Assembly: GCF_009687885.1 (NCBI RefSeq)
Contig: NZ_BLAF01000035.1
Span: 1,850-65,849, forward strand
Direction of reading: 5' to 3'
DNA: 64,000 bases
DNA from: Acrocarpospora pleiomorpha
GTDB taxonomy: Bacteria; Actinomycetota; Actinomycetes; Streptosporangiales; Streptosporangiaceae
Under the pieces are notes generated by a model. The model was not told where the DNA came from and searched no databases. It saw only the letters and a list, made by a program, of their open reading frames with translations. Both the position numbers and the translations under genes were made by a program. Positions 7,987 through 15,790 of this stretch are shown piece by piece. Positions within the stretch are counted from its first letter, which is position 1, and each line of letters starts with the position of its first letter.

Positions 7987-8463
7987 ATGCGGCACATATT
8001 CGGGCTGCTCGTCGGCGTCGTCGTCGCCGCTGCCCTGCTGTTCGGTGGAGGCTGGGCCTCCCGGGAGTCGCTCCGGGGCATGGTTGCGAACATCGACCCG
8101 CTCAGGGACACCCGGATGCTGATCGCCCTGGGCATCATGCTCGTGCTCGGCCTGCTGGTGGGCCTGGTGCTGGCCGGCCGCATCTCGCCCGTCGCCACCT
8201 TCATCCCGTCCATGATCCTGCTGGCCTGGACGGTCGTCTACATCATCGACGTCAGCCGCGCCGCCGCCCTGGCCCCGGTCGGCGCCTCGGTGCAGAAGGA
8301 GATCTCCGAAGCGGGCGAGGGCATGCTCACCCTGCTCGGCAACGGCGTGTACGGCATGCTGGGCATCGCCCTCTTCGTCCCCGTCCTCATGCCATCCCGC
8401 TGGGCGGGCCGCCCGCAGGAGGAAGAGGACGAATACGAGGAAACCCAGCCGGAGTACTACTGA
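7987..8463 (+). CDS. small four-helix membrane protein with acidic Tyr-rich tail
   Basis: 158 residues with membrane segments at about 4-26, 42-62, 70-90 and 115-135. The cytoplasmic-looking C-terminus carries an acidic, Tyr-rich run, EEEDEYEETQPEYY. No family recognised. Start ATG 7987 follows a GAGGTGG Shine-Dalgarno; GTG 7981 is an alternative. Its last 77 bp overlap, tail to tail, the 3' end of the ABC ATPase on the opposite strand. Confidence 0.75.
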   Translation: MRHIFGLLVGVVVAAALLFGGGWASRESLRGMVANIDPLRDTRMLIALGIMLVLGLLVGLVLAGRISPVATFIPSMILLAWTVVYIIDVSRAAALAPVGASVQKEISEAGEGMLTLLGNGVYGMLGIALFVPVLMPSRWAGRPQEEEDEYEETQPEYY

Positions 8464-9193
8464 CATAAAGCCGCGTCACCACATCCTCGATCGACGTCTC
8501 CTCGGGCGCCAGCGCGCGCAGGCCCGCCACGCTCCCGTCGAAGGCCAGCCGCCCGTGGTCGATCAGCAGCACCCGCCGGCAGAGCTTCTCGATGTCACCC
8601 AGGTCGTGCGTGGTCAGCAGCACCGTGGTCCCGCGTTCCGCGTTCATCCGCAGCAGGAACTCCCGGACCCCGGCCTTGCTGACCACGTCGAGCCCGATCG
8701 TCGGCTCGTCCAGCACCAGCAGGTCCGGATCGTGCAGCAACGCGGCGGCCATGTCGCCGCGCATGCGCTGCCCGAGGCTGAGCTGCCGCACCGGCGTCTT
8801 CAGGAAGCTCCCCAGGTCGAGGATGGCGCACATCTCGTCCAGCCGCTCCCGGAAACGAACCCGATCTACTTTGTAAAGGAGCCGGATCAGTTCGAAACTG
8901 TCCCGGAGCGGCAGATCCCACCACAACGTGGTCCGCTGGCCGAAGACGACGCCGATCCGCCGCGCCAGCGCCTTCCGCTTCCTGGCCGGATCGAGCCCGG
9001 CCACCAGCACCCGCCCCGCGGACGGCGCCAGAATCCCGGTCAGCATCTTGATCGTCGTGGATTTGCCCGCCCCGTTGGGCCCCAGGCACCCCACGAACTC
9101 CCCGGGCCCGACCGTGAACGACAGGTCCCGCACCGCGTGCACGACCGCCCGCCGGACCTTGAACGTCCGCCCCAGCTCTTCGGCTTCGATCAT
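8387..9193 (-). CDS. ABC transporter ATP-binding protein (ABC-2 exporter)
   Basis: 268 residues. Walker A GPNGAGKST, signature LSLGQRMRGD, Walker B LLVLDEPTIGLD and H-loop TTHDLGDIEK are intact. The family is that partnered with DUF990/ABC2_membrane_6 permeases. Last gene of a three-gene exporter operon; its ATG directly abuts the stop of the preceding permease gene. Substrate unknown. Confidence 0.93.
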   Translation of the reverse strand: MIEAEELGRTFKVRRAVVHAVRDLSFTVGPGEFVGCLGPNGAGKSTTIKMLTGILAPSAGRVLVAGLDPARKRKALARRIGVVFGQRTTLWWDLPLRDSFELIRLLYKVDRVRFRERLDEMCAILDLGSFLKTPVRQLSLGQRMRGDMAAALLHDPDLLVLDEPTIGLDVVSKAGVREFLLRMNAERGTTVLLTTHDLGDIEKLCRRVLLIDHGRLAFDGSVAGLRALAPEETSIEDVVTRLYVSSTPAGFPRIRPLPPAGGPPSGMA

Positions 9194-9982
9194 TCAGGAT
9201 CCTGTCGATCGATAACGTCGCAGTCCGGCGCGCCAGGCCAGCGCGGCGGCCCCGCCCAGGACGAGGGCCGCGACCGGCGAGGCGAATCGCAGCCAGCCGG
9301 GCAGTCCGAGCGGATCGTCCCGGTCCAGCACGTAAAGCGAGGGCTGCCAGTTGACGAAGGCCAGCGGCAGCACGAAGGTCACCCCGCGGACGAGCTGCTC
9401 GCCGTACACGCTGAGCGGGTACTGGGTGAGTTGTGAGCCGCCGTAGGTGAAGGCGTTGGCCACCTCGGGGGCGTCGGTGAGCAGGAACTGCAGCGCGCCG
9501 CCGAGCGCGAAGACGGCGGCGAAGATGGCCGTGCCGCACAGGATCATCAGGGGGATCATCCAGGCCCGGGAGCCGGGCACGGTCAGCTGGGCGAGGGCGA
9601 TCGCGAGCACGGCCACCGCCTGGGCGGCCCGCCCGAGCCGGTGCAGGCCGAACCGGTCGGCGGCCATCTGGACGAACGGGCTGACCGGGCGGATCAGCAT
9701 GGTGTCGAAGGTGCCCGCCCTGATGTGCTGGCTGAGCCGGTCGACGTTGCCGAACAGCAGGTCGGCGAGGGCGAAGGAGACGCCGGCGGTGCCGTACAGG
9801 AACATGACCTCGGGGAGGGTGAAGCCGGCCAGGGTCGGGGTGTGGGCGAAGATGACCCAGATGGCGGCGATGTCCAGGCCGTTGATGACGAACGAGCCGA
9901 GGGTGAGCAGGACGAGCGACGCCGGGTACTGCGCGGAGGCGCGCAGCCAGGTCCAGGCGAGCAGGACGTAGGCCCTAACCAC
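9194..9982 (-). CDS. ABC-2 family permease subunit
   Basis: 262 residues with about six membrane helices, of the two-permease exporter type. It contains the loop GTFDTMLIRPVSPFVQ typical of the family. GTG start at 9982 overlaps the end of the upstream permease gene by 8 bp. Works with the permease at 9975-10649 as a heterodimer in an exporter (family knowledge). Confidence 0.9.
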   Translation of the reverse strand: MVRAYVLLAWTWLRASAQYPASLVLLTLGSFVINGLDIAAIWVIFAHTPTLAGFTLPEVMFLYGTAGVSFALADLLFGNVDRLSQHIRAGTFDTMLIRPVSPFVQMAADRFGLHRLGRAAQAVAVLAIALAQLTVPGSRAWMIPLMILCGTAIFAAVFALGGALQFLLTDAPEVANAFTYGGSQLTQYPLSVYGEQLVRGVTFVLPLAFVNWQPSLYVLDRDDPLGLPGWLRFASPVAALVLGGAAALAWRAGLRRYRSTGS

Positions 9983-10649
9983 CCTGGATCACCACTTTGC
10001 GGCGGGCCCGCCGGGTGAGCAGGGCGCCCGCGCCGAGCAGGACGGCCGCCCAGAACGCCTGGAACGCCAGGCCGCCGGCCGGGGACCGGGCGCCGAGGTA
10101 GATGTCTGCGGGGACCTGGACCATCGCGGCGAACGGGGAGGCGTTGGCCAGGGTGCCGAGCCAGCCGGGGAACAGGGTCAGCGGCAGGATCATGCCGCTG
10201 AAGAAGATGGTCAGCACCGACGACAGGGTCTGGGTGCCCTTGTCGTCGATGATCCAGCAGGCCGAGAGCGCGACCAGGTAGCGCCAGGCGAAGCTGACGC
10301 TCACGCCGAGCGCGAAGGACAGCGCGAAGAAGCCAGGCAGGGCGGGGGCGACGAGGCCGAACAGGAACGCGCCGATGATCGTCGGGGGCAGGCTGCGCAG
10401 CAGCGTCAGGTATGCGGCCCTGCCGAGATCGTCGGCCATCGTCCAGGCCAGCAGGGAAGCCGGTCTGACCAGGTCGAACGCGATGTCTCCTGTCCTGATC
10501 CGCTCGCTGATCGCCAGGCCGCCGCCGAACATCTGCATCGGCCCGATGAAGGCCTGGCTGAGGAAGCAGAACGTGATCGCGTCGGCGACGGTGTAGCCGC
10601 CGAGTCCCGGTCGGGCGTCCCAGAGGGCGATCAGGACGTAGGCCCGCAA
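9975..10649 (-). CDS. ABC-2 family permease subunit, N-terminus lacking a canonical start
   Basis: The only in-frame ATG/GTG/TTG is the TTG at 10649, giving 224 residues. Homology-like coding continues upstream of it: the frame 10650-10740 encodes ARIAWYGFRRHSAY and then AFTNTVFGILRAY, the expected N-terminus of this family. The frame is open back to a TAG at 10791-10793, which is the stop of the DUF3052 gene. The true start may be non-canonical (for example ATT at 10733) or the sequence may contain an error. About five membrane segments. Partner of the permease at 9194-9982. Confidence 0.8.
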   Translation of the reverse strand: MRAYVLIALWDARPGLGGYTVADAITFCFLSQAFIGPMQMFGGGLAISERIRTGDIAFDLVRPASLLAWTMADDLGRAAYLTLLRSLPPTIIGAFLFGLVAPALPGFFALSFALGVSVSFAWRYLVALSACWIIDDKGTQTLSSVLTIFFSGMILPLTLFPGWLGTLANASPFAAMVQVPADIYLGARSPAGGLAFQAFWAAVLLGAGALLTRRARRKVVIQGG

Positions 10650-10790
10650 AATGCCGAAAACGGTGTTCGTGAAGGCTCCGGCGATGGCGGCGGCCCGGTA
10701 GGCGCTGTGCCGGCGAAAGCCGTACCAGGCAATGCGGGCGTAAAGCGGGAAGGCGGCACCTCCGAAGCGTCGTCGGCCCTGATCGTACGC

Positions 10791-11186
10791 CTAGCGGTCG
10801 GCCAGGCGGTAGACGAAGCGTAACCCCGACCAGGTGGCGTCCACGGCGCAGACCTTGTTGTCGACGAGTTTTCGGGCCAGACCGTAGTCCCGGATGGGGT
10901 TTTCGGACAGGTCGGTGGGCACCCTGCTCGACTTCTTCGGCCAGCACACCCACAGCCCGCCGTTCTTGGCCAGCCGGGCCGCCGCCGGCGGGAATCCGGC
11001 GTGCAGCGCGGCCTGGTCCAGGCAAAACAGCAGGATCACGTCGTACGGCTCCGCCGCGCCGTCGTCGGCCTCATCCCCGAGAACCCCGTCGCCGGCCAGC
11101 GTGCCTGGCGCGCCCAGCAGCAGAACCCGATGGTCCTGCTTGATTCCGAGCTTTTTCGGCAACGGTGTACCAGAGTATCCGGACAT
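10791..11186 (-). CDS. DUF3052 family protein
   Basis: 131 residues matching the actinobacterial DUF3052 family as remembered: GYSGTPLPKKLGIK at the start, then a small Rossmann-like domain with VLLLGAP, YDVILLFCLD and GGLWVCWPKKSS. Function unknown. Divergent from the hydrolase gene at 11285, with a palindrome between them. The first gene of a possible operon with the ABC exporter downstream. Confidence 0.88.
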   Translation of the reverse strand: MSGYSGTPLPKKLGIKQDHRVLLLGAPGTLAGDGVLGDEADDGAAEPYDVILLFCLDQAALHAGFPPAAARLAKNGGLWVCWPKKSSRVPTDLSENPIRDYGLARKLVDNKVCAVDATWSGLRFVYRLADR

Positions 11187-11213
11187 CCTTTATGCTCCTT
11201 TTGTGAAGCCACC

Positions 11214-11229
11214 GTAAGCGTACGGTTAC
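11214..11229. promoter_or_regulatory. 16-bp palindrome in a divergent promoter
   Basis: GTAAGCGTACGGTTAC reads the same on both strands except for one symmetrical pair. It sits between the divergent DUF3052 and hydrolase genes, an expected place for a TetR-type operator. No TetR gene is in the window. Confidence 0.45.
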
Positions 11230-11284
11230 CTACCCGGGAGTAGGAATGGCTGTTTGGGGGAAATGTCCTGATAGGGAGGTCTGC

Positions 11285-12271
11285 ATGCACGACGAGATCA
11301 ACGTAGACGTTCACCCTACGTACCCCATCAGCTGGCAGGCCGCCGCGTGCAACGGACTGTTGCGCGGCACGATGAAACCCATCTCCACGGTTCTCCTGCG
11401 GAACACGGCGAGCCTGATGCTGACCCAGCGGCTGATCGCTCTGGGCGGGCGGGTGCCGGGGCTGCTCCCGGGCATGATGCCCCCCAAGGCCACCATCGTG
11501 GCAGAGGAGCTCGGCAGCTGCTCCGGCGAGTGGGTCCGCGGCGACGAGGGCCTGGACGAGGGTAAAGTCGTGCTCTACCTGCATGGGGGTGGCTATTTCG
11601 TCTGCTCCCCGGTAACCCATCGCCCGATCACCTGGCGGCTCTCGATGGTCACCGGCCGTCCGGTGCTGGCCCTGGACTACCGGCAGGGCCCGGTGAACAC
11701 GCTGGCCGACTCGCTGGCGGACTCGGTGGCCGCCTACACGGGATTGCTCGATCGCGGTTTCAAACCCGAGAACATCATCCTGGCCGGGGACTCCGCGGGC
11801 GGGCACCTGACCCTCGCCACCCTGCTCGCCCTCCGCGACCGCGATCTGCCCGCCCCCTCGGCCGGGATCTGCCTGTCCCCGTGGACCGACCTGAGCGATG
11901 TGCAGCGCAGCGCCAACCGCTGGGCCGACCCGATGCTCTCCGCGGGCCGGATGGACTGGCTGGCCAGGCAGTGGACCGCCGGACTCGACTCTACCGACCC
12001 CCTCGTATCCCCTGTTTTCGGTGATTACACCGACATTCCTCCGCTGATGATCGTGACCGGTTCCACCGAGGTGCTCCGCGACGAGGCCCACCGGGTCGCG
12101 CTGCGCGCCCGCTCCGACGGGGTGGCCGTGCGCTTCGAGGAATGGACCCGAATGCCACACGTCTTCGCCATATTGGCCGATATCGTGCCGGAAGCCCGGA
12201 TGGTCTTCCGGCACATTCAGACCTTCGTCCAGGCCGTCGAGGCCCGCGAGCCGGACGCGGCGGCGGCATAG
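11285..12271 (+). CDS. alpha/beta hydrolase, hormone-sensitive-lipase family
   Basis: 328 residues. Oxyanion-hole motif HGGGYF, nucleophile elbow GDSAGG, and the acid and His of the triad in EVLRDEA and PHVFA are present, so an active esterase/lipase is expected. Start ATG 11285 follows GGGAGGT at a good distance; an upstream in-frame ATG at 11246 lacks such a site. No signal peptide, so cytoplasmic. Substrate unknown. Confidence 0.92.
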   Translation: MHDEINVDVHPTYPISWQAAACNGLLRGTMKPISTVLLRNTASLMLTQRLIALGGRVPGLLPGMMPPKATIVAEELGSCSGEWVRGDEGLDEGKVVLYLHGGGYFVCSPVTHRPITWRLSMVTGRPVLALDYRQGPVNTLADSLADSVAAYTGLLDRGFKPENIILAGDSAGGHLTLATLLALRDRDLPAPSAGICLSPWTDLSDVQRSANRWADPMLSAGRMDWLARQWTAGLDSTDPLVSPVFGDYTDIPPLMIVTGSTEVLRDEAHRVALRARSDGVAVRFEEWTRMPHVFAILADIVPEARMVFRHIQTFVQAVEAREPDAAAA

Positions 12272-12286
12272 CTCTGTGATTATTGG

Positions 12287-12330
12287 GGCCACTGCGACCT
12301 GCGGATTCTTACCTGCGGGTGCCAGTGGCC
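12287..12330. terminator. inverted repeat downstream of hydrolase gene
   Basis: Perfect 8-bp arms GGCCACTG (12287-12294) and CAGTGGCC (12323-12330) flank a loop containing two copies of ACCTGCGG. A second short inverted repeat, ATGCCG/CGGCAT, spans 12341-12367. Probably transcription end plus the promoter zone of the kinase gene. Confidence 0.45.
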
Positions 12331-12429
12331 TTACCTGTTCATGCCGACTGTGACTAGTTAGCGGCATAGCGCGTTCCATCCGACCACAGTGGCCTTTGCG
12401 AGCACTTTGAGTCGGAGGGGTAGTTCCGG

Positions 12430-13929
12430 ATGGCGCGAGACGGGACAGGGCTCCAGAGCGGCATGCCTCCGGGCGTCCGGCCGCTCACCGTGGGGGACCC
12501 GGTGATCATCGGGCGGTATCTGCTGCTCGGCCGTCTCGGCACCGGCGGGATGGGGGTGGTGTATCTCGCCGAGCGGCCCGAGGGCGGCCTGGTGGCCCTG
12601 AAGACGCCGCACGCGGTCCACCTCGGCGACCGCACGCTGCGGGCCAGGTTCGAGGAGGAGGTCGCCTTCTCCCGGCGCGTCGTCCCGTTCTGTACGGCCG
12701 CGGTGATCGAGGACGGGCTCGACCGGGACCGCCCCTTCCTGGTCACCGAGTACATCCCCGGCCCCGCCCTCTCCCAGGTGGTCGCCGCCCGCGGCGCCCT
12801 GACCCCCGATCTCGCGTACGGCGTCGCCCTCGGCACCGCCGCCGCCCTGCTGGCCACGCACGAGGCCGGGCTGGTGCACCGCGACCTCAAACCCGGAAAC
12901 GTCCTGCTCTCTCCGCGCGGGCCTTTCGTGATCGACTTCGGCATCGCCAGGGATCTGGACACGGCCGCCGCCCACACCCAGGCCGGGCAGGTCATGGGCA
13001 GCCCCGGCTGGGTCGCCCCGGAACGCCTCACCGGCGGCCACGCCCTGCCCTCCTCGGACATCTTCTCCTGGGGCTGCCTGGTCGCGTTCGCGTCGACCGG
13101 GCACCACCCGTTCGGGTCCGGCGAGCCCGAGGTGATCATGCGGCGGATCCTGGTGGAGCAGCCGCGGGTCTCCGCCGTGCCGAAACTGCTGTGGGACACC
13201 GTGGCCGCTGCGCTGCGCAAGGAGCCCCTGGACCGCCCGGACGCGGCCGAACTGCTGTCGGCGCTGCTCGCCGCCGGGGGGATCGGGCTGCCGGTGGACA
13301 ACCGGCAGGCGGTGGCGTCGGTGTTCACGGAGATCTGGCAGCCGGTGCCGTACCCGCCGATTCCGCGCGAGCCGGACTCGATGGAGTTCCCGCCGGTCGA
13401 GGAGGAGCCGGCGCCCAAGCGCCGCCGCAGGGAGCGGCCCGGCGTGCACGCCTCGCACGCGGGGTTCGCGGCGCTGGCCACGGCCGCCATCGCGGCGATC
13501 ACCGTGGCGACCGCCGCGCAGACCCCGGCGCAGGTGGAGAAGGTGGCCGAGCCGCCGATCGCGTTCCCGATGCTGGTGCCGGGGGTGGACCGGACGGTCG
13601 GGCCCGGCCAGGTGCTCGGCACGGCCCGGCCGCCGACGGCTCCGGGAGCGACGGCGGGCGGGCCGGTGACGGTCACCACCACGCAAACCGTCGACCCGAC
13701 CGGGGAGGCGCCGGAGGATCCGTGGACGTCGGCGCTGCCGTCCCCGCCGCCCGTGACGAGCCCGCCGCCGACGGCCACGGGAGCGCCGTCGACCCCGCCG
13801 GGTGGCACGCCGACCCCGACCGGGGGGATCAGCACCGAGCCGCAGTGGGGCGACGAGGAGTCCCCCCAGCCCAGCCCGTCCCCGTCGCCGTCACCGAGCC
13901 CGTCCCCGTCGCCCAGTCCGTCGCCGTGA
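12430..13929 (+). CDS. transmembrane serine/threonine protein kinase
   Basis: 499 residues. The N-terminal kinase domain (about 25-285) has the Gly-rich loop GTGGMG, VALK lysine (K58), catalytic HRDLKPGN (D152) and DFG (D169), so it should be active. A basic stretch KRRRRER precedes one membrane helix (about 345-364). The outside portion is Pro/Thr/Ser-rich with no PASTA domain and ends in a Pro-Ser alternation of about 19 residues encoded by a low-complexity CCG/TCC tract at 13870-13929. Convergent with the sigma-partner gene, 1 bp apart. Confidence 0.93.
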   Translation: MARDGTGLQSGMPPGVRPLTVGDPVIIGRYLLLGRLGTGGMGVVYLAERPEGGLVALKTPHAVHLGDRTLRARFEEEVAFSRRVVPFCTAAVIEDGLDRDRPFLVTEYIPGPALSQVVAARGALTPDLAYGVALGTAAALLATHEAGLVHRDLKPGNVLLSPRGPFVIDFGIARDLDTAAAHTQAGQVMGSPGWVAPERLTGGHALPSSDIFSWGCLVAFASTGHHPFGSGEPEVIMRRILVEQPRVSAVPKLLWDTVAAALRKEPLDRPDAAELLSALLAAGGIGLPVDNRQAVASVFTEIWQPVPYPPIPREPDSMEFPPVEEEPAPKRRRRERPGVHASHAGFAALATAAIAAITVATAAQTPAQVEKVAEPPIAFPMLVPGVDRTVGPGQVLGTARPPTAPGATAGGPVTVTTTQTVDPTGEAPEDPWTSALPSPPPVTSPPPTATGAPSTPPGGTPTPTGGISTEPQWGDEESPQPSPSPSPSPSPSPSPSPSP

Positions 13930-13930
13930 G

Positions 13931-15190
13931 CTATTCGATGGCTCTCAGGTCGACGACGATGAGTTTGCCCTTGAGCTCGTAGGCGTACAGGTCGGAGCTG
14001 GGACGTGCGAAATCGTGGTAGGAGAAGCTGCCGTCGGCGTTCGGCCTGAGGCCCAGGTCCGCCATCTCGCCGCTGACCAGGTCGGTCAGAACCATGCCCA
14101 CCGTGCCTGCGGCCGGATCGTCGATCGTGAGGAAGGTGAACCGGTCCATGGTGATCACGGCGTGCCCGCCCGCGTTCAGCGGCGGGAAGGTCCGCTGCTC
14201 CGAGCCGTCCCTGAGGCGGGTGACCGCCAGCCGCGGGGGACGCGCCCCATCGGATTCGCCCGGTAGATCGCCCACGCACCGGGTCAGACCGCAGGTCCAG
14301 GACGACTCGTCCTCCTTCACCACCGCGGTGCGGGTTTCCCCGGTCTGGACGTTGAGCAACTCCGTGTAGGTGGTTGTGCCGTATTCGTCGGGTTTGCCCA
14401 CCCAGGGATAGTCGAACATGTGGTAACCCTCGGTGCCGGGCACCGCCGCCGGAGGCGAGCCTCCGGTGAGCGGCAACCGCCAGACTCCGCCGGTCCCGCC
14501 GGTGGACCAGTAGACGGCGTCGCCGGCCACGCTCAACCCGCGCACCGGCCCGCCTTCGGCCTCCTTCACGTCGTTGATCGAGCCGAGCACGCTCGCCTCG
14601 CCGCCCGTGACGGGCGCGGTCCAGATCTCGGCGATCAACTGCTCTCCGGCCCGGCGCGAGGTGGTCCAGGCGATCACCCCGGACCCGGCGGTGAACTCGC
14701 TGGCGAACAGCTCCGCGTTCGCGGGGGTGATGACGCGGACGAGGTCCAACGCCTCGCCGGTGGCCAGGTCGTAGGACGCGAGCATGTCGGTCTTCTCGAA
14801 GCTCGACTCGGTGCTGACCAGGATCGTGCCCGCGTCAAGGAAGAACAAAGGCCGAAATTTCCTGCCATTGGGGAGCTTCGTGGGAATCTCGTGAATCGCC
14901 TTCGGCCAGACCTCCTGGAGCGAGGGCGGGAACTCCACGCCGGAGAGATCCGGCGAACTCGACGGGGTCGCGTCCATGACCGCCGGGCGCACCGGTGCGG
15001 GATCGAGGAAGACGACGGGGGCCGCGACAGCCGCAACGACGGCGATCGCGGCGGCGGCCACGGTGAGGATCTGGGCGCGCCGGTCGCGCCGCCGGGCGGC
15101 CACCCTCCTGGTCAGGTCGACGGGGGAGTACGGCGCCTGCTCCGCGGCGGTCCTCAGCGTGCGCCGCAGCCGGTCTTCGAGGTCGTTCAT
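13931..15190 (-). CDS. membrane-anchored putative sensor/anti-sigma partner of SigE-type factor
   Basis: 419 residues. A short cytoplasmic N-terminus (NDLEDRLRRTLRTAAEQAPY, then an Arg-rich run) is followed by one membrane helix (about 43-63). A long extracytoplasmic domain with repeated WTAPVTGGE/WRLPLTGGS-like strands suggests a beta-propeller. Start ATG 15190 overlaps the sigma factor stop by 4 bp, strongly linking the two. A paired Cys motif, TCGLTRCVG, is shared with the paralogue at 60233-61456. An anti-sigma role is inferred from position; no ZAS motif is visible. Confidence 0.8.
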   Translation of the reverse strand: MNDLEDRLRRTLRTAAEQAPYSPVDLTRRVAARRRDRRAQILTVAAAAIAVVAAVAAPVVFLDPAPVRPAVMDATPSSSPDLSGVEFPPSLQEVWPKAIHEIPTKLPNGRKFRPLFFLDAGTILVSTESSFEKTDMLASYDLATGEALDLVRVITPANAELFASEFTAGSGVIAWTTSRRAGEQLIAEIWTAPVTGGEASVLGSINDVKEAEGGPVRGLSVAGDAVYWSTGGTGGVWRLPLTGGSPPAAVPGTEGYHMFDYPWVGKPDEYGTTTYTELLNVQTGETRTAVVKEDESSWTCGLTRCVGDLPGESDGARPPRLAVTRLRDGSEQRTFPPLNAGGHAVITMDRFTFLTIDDPAAGTVGMVLTDLVSGEMADLGLRPNADGSFSYHDFARPSSDLYAYELKGKLIVVDLRAIE

Positions 15191-15669
15191 CGCATGCTCC
15201 CCAGCGGCTGGAGGGTCCTGAGCTTGTCGAGCGCCCGTGAGGCCTGGCTCCGCACCGTGCCCCGGGAGATCTTCAGCGTGGCGGCGATCTCCTCGTCGGA
15301 GAGATCCTCGTAGTAGCGCAGCACCAGCACCGCCCGCTGGCGGGGCGGCAGCGTGGCCAGCGCCGACCACAGCGCGCCGTCGTCGGGGGAGTCGAAGACG
15401 GGCCGGTCAGGCGGCTGCCAGGCGAGCCGTTCGTGGCGGCGGGCGCGCCAGATGCTGATGTGCAGCCGGGACATCGTGGTCCTGACGTACGCCTCGGGGT
15501 TGCCCTTGCGGCGGACTCGTGGCCAGGCGGCGCGGAGCCGTACCAGAGCCTCCTGGACGAGGTCGGCGGCGTCGTGCGGATTCCCGCTGAGCACGTAGCC
15601 GAAGCGCGTCAGCGCGTCGGCGCGATCCGCCGCGAACTTCGCGTAGTCGTCGTCATCTTCCACATCCAC
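15187..15669 (-). CDS. SigE-family ECF RNA polymerase sigma factor
   Basis: 160 residues. Region 2 (FGYVLSGNPHDAADLVQEALVR) and region 4 (LPPRQRAVLVLRYYEDLSDEEIA with a helix-turn-helix) match the Streptomyces-type SigE-family ECF factors. The start ATG encodes MDVEDDDDY. It overlaps by 4 bp with a downstream membrane protein that probably controls it. Confidence 0.93.
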   Translation of the reverse strand: MDVEDDDDYAKFAADRADALTRFGYVLSGNPHDAADLVQEALVRLRAAWPRVRRKGNPEAYVRTTMSRLHISIWRARRHERLAWQPPDRPVFDSPDDGALWSALATLPPRQRAVLVLRYYEDLSDEEIAATLKISRGTVRSQASRALDKLRTLQPLGSMR

Positions 15670-15709
15670 ACCCGCTCAGACGGTTCTGAACGGTCAACTG
15701 TTGCATGCG

Positions 15710-15766
15710 GCGGCCCCGCCATTGTGCCGTCAGGTCCTGGAGGGTGACCTGCGATGGCGGGGCCGC
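15710..15766. terminator. nested double-stem hairpin downstream of aceA
   Basis: Outer arms GCGGCCCCGCCAT (15710-15722) and ATGGCGGGGCCGC (15754-15766) pair perfectly over 13 bp. Inside, CAGGTC (15731-15736) pairs with GACCTG (15746-15751). It lies 24 bp past the aceA stop, on the leader side of the sigma factor gene. Most likely the aceA terminator; a leader-RNA role for the sigma gene is possible. Confidence 0.65.
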
Positions 15767-15790
15767 GCGATCAGGGGGGATCAAGAGGGG

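Noticed and set aside
13860..13929. Apparent tandem repeat CCGTCC/CCG
   Set aside because: Explained as the Pro-Ser tail of the kinase, a common low-complexity linker, so not reported as an independent element.
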